Part shown: positions 15,538 to 21,100 of the stretch, one piece after another
Numbering within the stretch: the first letter of the stretch is position 1
How the letters are laid out: every line of letters starts with the position of its first letter
Source of the DNA: CAZAGD01 sp049699975
GTDB lineage: Bacteria; Desulfobacterota; SM23-61
Length of the DNA stretch: 21,100 bases
Reading direction: 5' to 3'
NCBI GenBank assembly: GCA_049699975.1
Contig: JBNAWB010000040.1
Span: 1-21,100, forward strand
Position numbers and translations under genes: made by a program
Notes under the pieces: generated by a model
The model's database searches: none
Told to the model about the DNA's origin: nothing
Seen by the model: the letters and a program-made list of their open reading frames with translations, nothing else

Positions 15538-16065
15538 TTAAAGGAATTTTAATATCTGGTGAGCTACCGCTTCTGCATCCCCAGATGAAGTATCGATCTC
15601 TAATCCAGCTACTCGAGCATATATTGGTTCGCGATCTTTAAATATTTCAGCGAATTCATCAAAAGTCCCTTTTCCAGTGAGAGAAGGACGTTGGGTAAAG
15701 CTTTTTTCATCACGAGCCAACCTCTCCGAAAGCACAGGGAGCGGAGCTTTAAGCCATATAAGAAAGCCATTCTTCTTTAAATTGCGCACATTTTCTTCAT
15801 CCAGGATAGCTCCACCTCCTACGGCAATGATTAATGTGTGCTGAGAGCTAACTTGAGCAATTACTTTTTTTTCAATTTCTCTAAAACCTTTCCATCCCTT
15901 TTGGCTAACTATTTCTTTTATAGAATGTCCTTCTTGCTTTTCAATTAGTTCATCTGTATCTACAAATGGAAAACCAGTGAGTCGGGACAAAATTTTCCCT
16001 ACCGTAGTTTTTCCTGCTGCCCGATATCCAATTAAGACCAGGTTCATAAAATTATTTTTGCTCAA
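15538..16065 (-). CDS. aroK: Shikimate kinase
   Basis: Phosphorylates shikimate at the 3-OH with ATP. This 175-residue P-loop protein has Walker A GYRAAGKT (13-20), shikimate-binding Asp36/Asp38 (FVDTDELIE) and Arg62 (GFREIE), GGG at 83-85 in AVGGGAI, and a LID region with RLARDE...RP. The start is either TTG at 16065, with AAGGA 5 nt upstream (preferred), or ATG at 16047, which lacks a ribosome binding site. A 76-nt gap separates it from aroA, and a 16-codon reading frame ends right at the TTG. Confidence 0.93.
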   Translation of the reverse strand: MSKNNFMNLVLIGYRAAGKTTVGKILSRLTGFPFVDTDELIEKQEGHSIKEIVSQKGWKGFREIEKKVIAQVSSQHTLIIAVGGGAILDEENVRNLKKNGFLIWLKAPLPVLSERLARDEKSFTQRPSLTGKGTFDEFAEIFKDREPIYARVAGLEIDTSSGDAEAVAHQILKFL

Positions 16066-16116
16066 TTATTCCTTCCCTGCGCCCCGCCTAGTTTCTTCCT
16101 TTTCTAAAGAAGTCAT
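16066..16116 (-). CDS. Possible 16-codon reading frame coupled to aroK
   Basis: ATG at 16116, with AAGGA five nt upstream, opens a 16-codon frame (MTSLEKEETRRGAGKE) whose TAA directly abuts the TTG start of aroK (TAATTG). The placement suggests it could feed ribosomes to the weak aroK start. The peptide is highly charged and has no aromatic residues, so it is not an attenuator leader. It may equally be chance in a gap that holds A/T-rich partial inverted repeats. Confidence 0.25.
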   Translation of the reverse strand: MTSLEKEETRRGAGKE

Positions 16117-16141
16117 AATTTCCTTTTTTAAAAAGGGAGAC

Positions 16142-17395
16142 TTAATAAAGCTGTTGCAAAGTTTCCCAAAAAGAAGGGAAGGACTTAGATACGCAATCTT
16201 CTCCTTTTATCCTCACTCCAGGCACAGCTAAACCAGCAATGGCAAAGCTCATGGCGATCCGATGGTCTTGATAAGTTTCGATTTCTGCGCCATGAGGTTG
16301 ACCACCCGTTATCTTTAGCCAGTCTTGGCCTTCCTCTACTTTAATCCCTATTTTGTTTAGTTCTGTAGCCACAGCTTTGAGGCGGTCAGACTCTTTAAAG
16401 CGTAAATGCCCGATGTTATAAATAGTCGTCTCGCCCGCGGCAAAGGCGGCCACAACTGCCAAAGTCGGCACTACATCAGGCATGGAGTTCATATCTGCCT
16501 CTATGGCCTGCAGAGGGCCTCCTTGAACTTCAATTCCTTTTTCTCGGTGGATTACTTGGCAACCCATTCTTTTTAAAAGATCAAGAAATTTGAGATCTCC
16601 TTGGGCAGAATAGGGACGTAAATTATCTACTCTTACTCTACCCTTGGTTATAGCTGCTGCTGCCCAAAAATATGAAGCATTAGAAGCATCGCCGTCTATG
16701 AGATAATTTTGGGGAAGGTAACGCTGGCCACTGCGAATGAGAAAAGAAGGAAAGTCTCCTTCAACTTCTACGCCGAAAGCGGACATTACCTCGCGGGTCA
16801 TATCCAAGTAAGGCTTAGATGCTAAAGGGCCATCCACTTCTATAGCCATATCTCTTTGGCTATACGGAGAAATCAAAAAAAGCGCGGAGAGGAATTGGCT
16901 GCTTTGGCTTCCCTTAAGAGTAACTTGGCCACCAGCGAGTCCTTGAGATTCCACTACGATTGGTGGGCAGCCGTCATTCTTTAAAGCATAGGCTTTGATT
17001 TTAAGCGTCCTAAGCGCTCGAATTAGTTCGCCCATAGGTCGCTCCCTCATGCGCTCGCTGCCGTCTAAATAAGTTCGTCCTTCTCTTAAGGCGGCTAAGG
17101 CAGTTAAAAACCTCATCGATGTTCCCGAATTGCCTAAATAAATCTTTTCTTCTCCTTTTTTAAAAACTCCGCCTTTCCCTGCTACCCGTACCCCTCCTCT
17201 TTCCCAGATAATTTTTATGCCCATCTTTTCTAATCCTTGGGCCGTGTAAAGAGTGTCTTCACTCTTTAAGGCATTGCTCAAGAAAGAAGTCCCTGCGGCT
17301 AAAGCAGCGACGATAAGGGCCCGGTGGGTATAACTTTTAGAGCCCGGGATGGTGATTTCAGCGGCGCATCTGGCAAGAGGTTTTATCTCGATCAT
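16142..17395 (-). CDS. aroA: 3-phosphoshikimate 1-carboxyvinyltransferase (EPSP synthase)
   Basis: Transfers enolpyruvate from PEP to shikimate 3-phosphate. 417 residues with the two-domain inside-out barrel signatures: PGSKSYTHRALI (17-28; Lys20, Ser21), YLGNSGTSMRFL (86-97), DGSERMRERPMGEL (111-124), QSSQFLSAL, DGDASNASYF, MPDVVPTLAV (Asp307), LRFKESDRL (Glu335) and YQDHRIAM. The PEP-site loop reads GNSGTSMR where the E. coli enzyme has GNAGTAMR. Its ATG overlaps the aroE stop as ATGA. Confidence 0.96.
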   Translation of the reverse strand: MIEIKPLARCAAEITIPGSKSYTHRALIVAALAAGTSFLSNALKSEDTLYTAQGLEKMGIKIIWERGGVRVAGKGGVFKKGEEKIYLGNSGTSMRFLTALAALREGRTYLDGSERMRERPMGELIRALRTLKIKAYALKNDGCPPIVVESQGLAGGQVTLKGSQSSQFLSALFLISPYSQRDMAIEVDGPLASKPYLDMTREVMSAFGVEVEGDFPSFLIRSGQRYLPQNYLIDGDASNASYFWAAAAITKGRVRVDNLRPYSAQGDLKFLDLLKRMGCQVIHREKGIEVQGGPLQAIEADMNSMPDVVPTLAVVAAFAAGETTIYNIGHLRFKESDRLKAVATELNKIGIKVEEGQDWLKITGGQPHGAEIETYQDHRIAMSFAIAGLAVPGVRIKGEDCVSKSFPSFWETLQQLY

Positions 17396-18249
17396 TTCTG
17401 ACCTTCCTCATACGGGAATTCTTGGGTGCGCAAAGACAAGCCCAAGGCCTTTTGCAGATCTTCTTTAATTAAGGCAATTTCCGGCTTGTAGCCCGTCCAG
17501 ATTTCGGTCTGAGCTGCCGCTTGCCGAGCAAGCATTTCTAAACCATCAATCGTTTGACACCCTCTAATTTTTGCTTCGCGCAATAATTTTGTCTGCCGAG
17601 GATGATAAACGATGTCCATGACGATCATGCCTTCCTGGAGAAGTCTAGCTGGGAAGGGAGATAGATCATCAAGAGGAGCCATACCCACGGAAGTAGCATT
17701 TATGATTATTTCGGGAATTAGCGCCTTACGCGAAGGAAATTCAGCTAAATAGGTAGCCCCTAATTCCTTGGCCAATTTAGCACCTTTTTCTGGAGAGCGG
17801 TTGAAGATAAAAATCTCGCAGCCTTCTTTTTTCAGTCCAAAAGCAATAGCCCGAGCCGCTCCTCCGGCTCCCAAAAGGAAAACTTTCTTGCCAGTTAGAT
17901 TATTTTTTTCTTTTAGGGCTTGACTTGCTCCTATCCAATCTGTATTGAATCCAAATAGCTTGCCTCCCTTATTTTGCACCGTATTCACAGCCTTAATTTG
18001 CGCGGCCAATTCATCCAATTCATCGAGGTAGGGGATAATCTCAGCTTTAAAAGGAATAGTTACACTCAAACCAGCAATGTTCAAAGCGCGGACACCTTCT
18101 ATGGCTTTGGTTAAATTGGTTACTTCAAAAGCTAAGTAAACAGCATTAATTCCCAAGTGCCGAAAGACTCCATTATGAATAATAGGACTCAGGCTATGCT
18201 TTACTGGGTTGCCGATAATTCCATAAACTTGCGTATAAGCATCGATCAT
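17392..18249 (-). CDS. aroE: Shikimate dehydrogenase
   Basis: NADPH-dependent reduction of 3-dehydroshikimate. The length is 285 residues. The shikimate-binding N-terminal domain has GNPVKHSLSPIIHN (13-26) and VTIPFK with catalytic Lys68; Asn89 is in AVNTV and Asp104 in GFNTDWIG. The Rossmann domain has GAGGAAR (127-133), the NADP-type NRS (150-152), INATSVGM and DIVYHP. Its ATG overlaps the aroD stop as ATGA. Confidence 0.96.
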   Translation of the reverse strand: MIDAYTQVYGIIGNPVKHSLSPIIHNGVFRHLGINAVYLAFEVTNLTKAIEGVRALNIAGLSVTIPFKAEIIPYLDELDELAAQIKAVNTVQNKGGKLFGFNTDWIGASQALKEKNNLTGKKVFLLGAGGAARAIAFGLKKEGCEIFIFNRSPEKGAKLAKELGATYLAEFPSRKALIPEIIINATSVGMAPLDDLSPFPARLLQEGMIVMDIVYHPRQTKLLREAKIRGCQTIDGLEMLARQAAAQTEIWTGYKPEIALIKEDLQKALGLSLRTQEFPYEEGQK

Positions 18250-18947
18250 ATCAAGTTTCTCCAGATTTCGTGCAACTCTCTTATTGACAACTGCCCAGGA
18301 GCAGCTTTTTTATTACTTGCTAAGGCCACATAAGTCCATGCGCCGCCCAAGAGGGGAGAGAGGAGACGACTGATCTTTCCTTTTTCACCCATGCAAAAAG
18401 CCACGATTTTTTGTTTTTGGGCGCGGGCATAGAGGATAAGGTTTAATATGGTTAGATTGTCAAGCCATGATCGAGCAAAAGTAACTATCTTGGCCACATC
18501 AGCGTGAAGTTCAATCATTTGATCTAAAAGGGATTGCAGTTGTTTTAAAGAGCCTGTTTTTTTAAAATCATGAAAAGATAATATGATCTTTACGCCTTTT
18601 TTATGGCGCAGCAATTCGCCAATATATTGGGGGGGACTCGCTAATTCTACATCTATGAAAGAGGCCTTTAATTCCGCAGCTCTTTGAAGAAGCCCGATTC
18701 TCTCCTCTTCGCTCCCCTTAAACTTGCCGCCTTCTTGGCTAAGACGGTTAGTAACAATCAAAGGTTTCTTTACTTTTGGCCGCAGCTCTGCTAAGTTCGG
18801 TTGGGAAAGGTAATCAAGGCGCAGTTCTACAAGATCGGCCAATTGATTAGCTCTAGCCAATGCCCTGAAGGCTCTCTCCATGCTCTCCTCGGCGATGACG
18901 ATGCAAATTTTCCCTGGATATTTATCTTTCCCAGATAGTTTCTTCAA
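18246..18947 (-). CDS. aroD: 3-dehydroquinate dehydratase, type I
   Basis: Dehydrates 3-dehydroquinate through a Schiff base. Residues, numbered from the TTG start: Glu41 and Arg43 (LVELRLDYL), Arg68/Glu72, His126 (LSFHDFKKT), Schiff-base Lys153 (AKIVTFA), Ser193-Arg194 (KISRLLSPLLGG) and Gln219 (PGQLS). The frame is open upstream to 19067, but those 40 codons lie inside aroB' and show no family similarity. TTG at 18947 with GGAG 6 nt upstream gives a 233-residue protein, normal for the family, with a 26-nt overlap with aroB'. Confidence 0.92.
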   Translation of the reverse strand: MKKLSGKDKYPGKICIVIAEESMERAFRALARANQLADLVELRLDYLSQPNLAELRPKVKKPLIVTNRLSQEGGKFKGSEEERIGLLQRAAELKASFIDVELASPPQYIGELLRHKKGVKIILSFHDFKKTGSLKQLQSLLDQMIELHADVAKIVTFARSWLDNLTILNLILYARAQKQKIVAFCMGEKGKISRLLSPLLGGAWTYVALASNKKAAPGQLSIRELHEIWRNLI

Positions 18948-19917
18948 TTTGTTCTCCAAAATGTCTGGCCAATTTTTCCCGGTATACCAAGACCTCCTGG
19001 TTAGGTTTAAGGTCAACGAGGGAAATCCCCTGGCCATCAGGAGCAGTGAGGCGGATTGTTTCTGCATTTTGTAAGATAATGGAAATAGGTTGGCCGCCTT
19101 CTTCTGCTTCTACCAAAACTAAAGGCCGCTTTTCTATTTTGGCCCGTCCCACCACTGCTGGATAAGTCTTCCCTTCAAAATTTACTACTTGCACCAAGTC
19201 TCCTCCTTTGATTTCGGCCAGATACTTTGTCTTTCCTCCAGCTAAACGAATATAGGCATGGACAGGTCCAGCGTTGACCCGAAAAGCTCGGGGGTTGACG
19301 AAAGGATTCTCCATGCTCTCGGCATGGACGAGGAATAAAGCCTGACTGCTATTGCCCACCAGCATTCCTTCTCCGGAGGCCATGTTGGAACAAGTATCTA
19401 TGCACACTCTATCTCCCATGCCTACTGATTCAAGGCGCTTGACGAGGGCTTTCTTTAATTCTAACTTTTCATTTTTACTTTTAAGGGTTTTGATAATTTG
19501 GCGCGCCGCCTGCGGGTCTCGATTACAAAGCACCACGCCATCGACGCCTTTTTCCAAAATAGAAAGAGCCGTCTGAGCTTGCGGCAAATCCTCTATCTCC
19601 ATGAATATATTTTTCGTCCGGCTGATTAGATTTTCTAAAGGAATGATTTTCCAATCGGCGCATTTCACTATAACCTTGCTTTGCTGACTTAATTTGACAA
19701 CTTCTTCTTCATCCTTTTTTTCACGCACTTCTCGCTCGATTACATCTTGGCCTAATTTAAGGTCGCCGTCGGGGGAGATAATAGGAATAACCCCCAATTT
19801 TTTTACTTCAGCAGCGCGGCCTGCTTCTACCCACAGGCCATTAGCCCCGCTTTCAATGGCCGTGCGGGCCAGCTCCGTGTCCCATGGAATTACTTTTACC
19901 CAAACTTGCTTAGTCAT
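18922..19917 (-). CDS. aroB': 3-dehydroquinate synthase II (archaeal type)
   Basis: In the alternative pathway this NAD+-dependent enzyme oxidatively deaminates and cyclises ADH to 3-dehydroquinate, replacing classical AroB. The 331-residue protein matches the MJ1249 family, most clearly at 168-223: GDRVCIDTCSNMASGEGML, then VGNSSQALFLVHAES, then RAFRVNAGPVHAYI. The start is ATG at 19917 with AAAGGAG upstream, 12 nt after aroA'. No classical aroB is in the window. Confidence 0.95.
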   Translation of the reverse strand: MTKQVWVKVIPWDTELARTAIESGANGLWVEAGRAAEVKKLGVIPIISPDGDLKLGQDVIEREVREKKDEEEVVKLSQQSKVIVKCADWKIIPLENLISRTKNIFMEIEDLPQAQTALSILEKGVDGVVLCNRDPQAARQIIKTLKSKNEKLELKKALVKRLESVGMGDRVCIDTCSNMASGEGMLVGNSSQALFLVHAESMENPFVNPRAFRVNAGPVHAYIRLAGGKTKYLAEIKGGDLVQVVNFEGKTYPAVVGRAKIEKRPLVLVEAEEGGQPISIILQNAETIRLTAPDGQGISLVDLKPNQEVLVYREKLARHFGEQIEETIWER

Positions 19918-19929
19918 AGACTATCTCCT

Positions 19930-20724
19930 TTAAGCTGCCATCTCCATTAATCCATCTTCTACAGAAGAATTATTATGGACTAATTTGCTGATGGCTCGAA
20001 CAATCTTTTCGGGATCTCGATGTTGGAAAGCATTACGTCCAATGCTGACCCCAGCCCCACCAGCAAGTAAGCTCCCTCTGACCATTTCTAAGATATCGCG
20101 ATCGGTGTCCATCTTTTCGCCACCAGCAATTACTACTGGTACGAAACAACCGGCCACTACTTCGTGGAAGGTTTCTGGAGAACCTGTGTAAGGAACCTTT
20201 ACAATATCCGCCCCCAATTCGGCGCCCACTCGAGCGGCGTGTTTAACAACATTTACATCAAACCCATTTTTCACTTTAGGTCCGCGCATATACATCATGG
20301 CCAAAAGGGGCATCCCCCAATCGGTAGCGTCTTTGGCTATCCGCCCTAAATCGCGGAGCATGGTTTTTTCGTCCTCGGCACCAATATTGACGTGAATGGA
20401 AACAGCATCGGCTCCAAGTTTAATCGCTTCTTCCACTGTGCAAACTAAAACTTTGCAATTCGGGTCAGGGGCCATGCAGGTACTAGCCGAGAGGTGGATA
20501 ATTAGGCCGACATCTTTTCCACTCCGTCTGTGGCCAGCTTCTACCAATCCTTTGTGGATAACAATAGCATTAGCTCCTCCTGAAGCCACGGCATTGATTG
20601 TTTTTTTCATGTCGATCAGACCAGGAAGTGGGCCCAAGGTTACGCCGTGATCCATGGGGATGATCACGGTCTTGCCCGTGGATCTATCCATGATCCTTTC
20701 CAAACGAATTCTTTTTCCTACCAT
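19930..20724 (-). CDS. aroA': 2-amino-3,7-dideoxy-D-threo-hept-6-ulosonate (ADH) synthase, DhnA/FBA class I-like
   Basis: Transaldolase-like first enzyme of the archaeal-type route: it joins a C3 unit from 6-deoxy-5-ketofructose 1-phosphate to aspartate semialdehyde, replacing DAHP synthase. The 264-residue barrel has Asp25 (PMDHGVTLGP), Tyr145 (MMYMRGP) and Schiff-base Lys176 (DIVKVPYTG), each offset by 8 from MJ0400 Asp33, Tyr153 and Lys184 as I recall them. VVIAGGEK and GVSIGRNAFQH bind phosphate. The frame is open to 20850, but the extra 42 codons cross two terminator hairpins; ATG at 20724 with AAGGAGG is clearly the start. First structural gene of the operon. Confidence 0.95.
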   Translation of the reverse strand: MVGKRIRLERIMDRSTGKTVIIPMDHGVTLGPLPGLIDMKKTINAVASGGANAIVIHKGLVEAGHRRSGKDVGLIIHLSASTCMAPDPNCKVLVCTVEEAIKLGADAVSIHVNIGAEDEKTMLRDLGRIAKDATDWGMPLLAMMYMRGPKVKNGFDVNVVKHAARVGAELGADIVKVPYTGSPETFHEVVAGCFVPVVIAGGEKMDTDRDILEMVRGSLLAGGAGVSIGRNAFQHRDPEKIVRAISKLVHNNSSVEDGLMEMAA

Positions 20725-20799
20725 CTTTTCCTCCTTTTTGATTTTTTCCCACCGCCCCCTGGCGGATTTCTTAGAATCAAAACCCCCCAAAATAAAAAA

Positions 20800-20823
20800 G
20801 GCCGTGAGATAAATCCCACGGCC
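20800..20823 (-). terminator. Second, tandem terminator upstream of aroA'
   Basis: On the minus strand GGCCGTG (20817-20823) pairs with CACGGCC (20800-20806); the stem can extend through GGAT/ATCT with a G-U pair. It is followed by TTTTTT ATTTT. Its 5' arm nearly repeats that of the first terminator, so the two hairpins could also exchange arms. It lies 76 nt before the aroA' start. Confidence 0.85.
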
Positions 20824-20831
20824 CCCAAATA

Positions 20832-20871
20832 AAAAGGCCGTGGGCAGCATCTTGTCTACCCACGGCCTTTT
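20832..20871 (-). terminator. Attenuator terminator (3:4 hairpin) of the aro operon
   Basis: A perfect 13-bp stem on the minus strand: AAAAGGCCGTGGG (20859-20871) and CCCACGGCCTTTT (20832-20844), with a 14-nt loop. With the stem's own Ts it ends in TTTTTATTT. It follows the stop codon of the aromatic leader peptide by about 20 nt. Its 5' arm and loop start overlap antiterminator segment 3. Confidence 0.9.
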
Positions 20872-20951
20872 GCTCTCAGTCTAGGAACAGGTCAGCGTCC
20901 AGGCGGCGGGTAGACCCCGGCGTAATAAAACCACCCAAAGTAATACCCGCC
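20832..20951 (-). promoter_or_regulatory. Aromatic amino acid attenuator controlling aroA' and downstream genes
   Basis: Segment 1, GGCGGGTA (20944-20951), is exactly complementary to TACCCGCC (20905-20912). Segment 2, the 15 nt at 20901-20915 (GTCTACCCGCCGCCT), can pair with segment 3 at 20854-20868 (AGGCCGTGGGTAGAC). Fourteen of 15 positions pair, one of them G-U, with a single C-C mismatch. Segment 3 is also the 5' arm of the terminator. Segment 1 lies in leader codons 11-13, among the aromatic codons, and segment 2 lies 7-21 nt before the leader stop. A stalled ribosome would favour 2:3 (read-through); a ribosome at the stop would cover segment 2 and favour 3:4 (termination). Confidence 0.85.
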
Positions 20952-20981
20952 AAAAAAGTTGACCTGTTGCTTACCCTTCAT
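20892..20981 (-). CDS. Aromatic-rich leader peptide of the aro operon (29 aa)
   Basis: ATG at 20981 with AAGGGGAAAATT upstream encodes 29 residues ending in TGA. Ten of them are aromatic: Phe9, Phe10, Tyr13, Tyr14, Phe15, Trp17, Phe18, Tyr19, Tyr20 and Tyr24. The core reads FFGGYYFGWFYYAGVY. Such density of pathway end-product codons, just ahead of competing RNA hairpins and the aro genes, marks a sensing leader peptide. It would respond to shortage of charged Phe, Tyr or Trp tRNA. I assign no function beyond translation itself. Confidence 0.88.
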   Translation of the reverse strand: MKGKQQVNFFGGYYFGWFYYAGVYPPPGR

Positions 20982-21004
20982 AATTTTCCCCTTAATTAAA
21001 ATAA

Positions 21005-21034
21005 TTTTTACCAAATCTAACTAAACCTTGTCAA
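21005..21034 (-). promoter_or_regulatory. Promoter of the aro-phe-trp operon
   Basis: On the minus strand a perfect -35 TTGACA (21029-21034) is followed after 18 nt by TAAAAA (21005-21010), a moderate -10. Transcription would begin near 20998, about 17 nt before the leader peptide ATG, a short leader typical of attenuator-controlled operons. No operator palindrome is evident. Confidence 0.65.
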
Positions 21035-21100
21035 GAAAAAAATGCACTGACCGTCGATCACTTTTGAAATTCGTACCTACTTCAGGCGGGAGGGAGAGAG

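Noticed and set aside
20725..20850. N-terminal extension of aroA'
   Set aside because: The 42 extra codons run through two intrinsic terminators, and a perfect Shine-Dalgarno precedes the internal ATG at 20724.
1..21100. CRISPR arrays, tRNA or rRNA genes, transposase genes
   Set aside because: I scanned the intergenic regions by eye and saw no regular spacer repeats, cloverleaf sequence or transposase motifs.

Overview
This window looks like a moderately AT-rich bacterial chromosome, most likely from the Desulfobacterota (deltaproteobacterial) group and possibly thermophilic. Three things point that way. The shikimate pathway starts with the archaeal-type pair ADH synthase (MJ0400 family) and 3-dehydroquinate synthase II (MJ1249 family), which also head an aro/phe/trp supercluster in Desulfovibrio. 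The fructose-1,6-bisphosphatase is of the archaeal aldolase/phosphatase family, common in thermophiles. TTG and GTG starts are frequent. The taxonomic call is an inference.

Layout: (1) 1-2530 holds livM (branched-chain amino acid ABC permease, + strand), an unrecognised 278-residue protein (+) and, convergent with it, mntP (Mn2+ efflux, -). (2) 2848-5529 (-) encodes an 893-residue tandem-duplicated FBP aldolase/phosphatase whose N-terminal copy has lost the catalytic residues. (3) 5530-6685 holds a small GYD-domain gene among non-coding DNA rich in palindromic dispersed-type repeats. (4) 6686-21034 is one large minus-strand aromatic supercluster. Read 5'->3' on the minus strand it runs: promoter, aromatic leader peptide and attenuator, aroA', aroB', aroD, aroE, aroA, aroK, aroC, pheA, trp leader and attenuator, trpE, trpG, trpD, trpC, trpF, trpB, trpA, terminator.

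The supercluster encodes the whole route from ADH synthesis to chorismate, then the phenylalanine branch (bifunctional chorismate mutase/prephenate dehydratase) and the complete tryptophan branch. No tyrA is present. Most gene junctions overlap (ATGA, TAATG or 17-28 nt overlaps), so translational coupling is likely.

The main discovery is two nested transcription attenuators, neither obvious from long open reading frames. At the head, a 29-codon leader peptide (20892-20981) is rich in Phe, Tyr and Trp codons. It is followed by segments that can form a 1:2 hairpin, a 15-nt 2:3 antiterminator and a 13-bp 3:4 terminator, then by a second tandem terminator. Inside the operon, between pheA and trpE, a second leader carries a Trp-Trp-Trp-Arg-Trp run before an 11-bp terminator with 5 U. 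The arrangement suggests two-level control: general aromatic supply sets expression of the whole unit, and Trp alone sets expression of the trp half.
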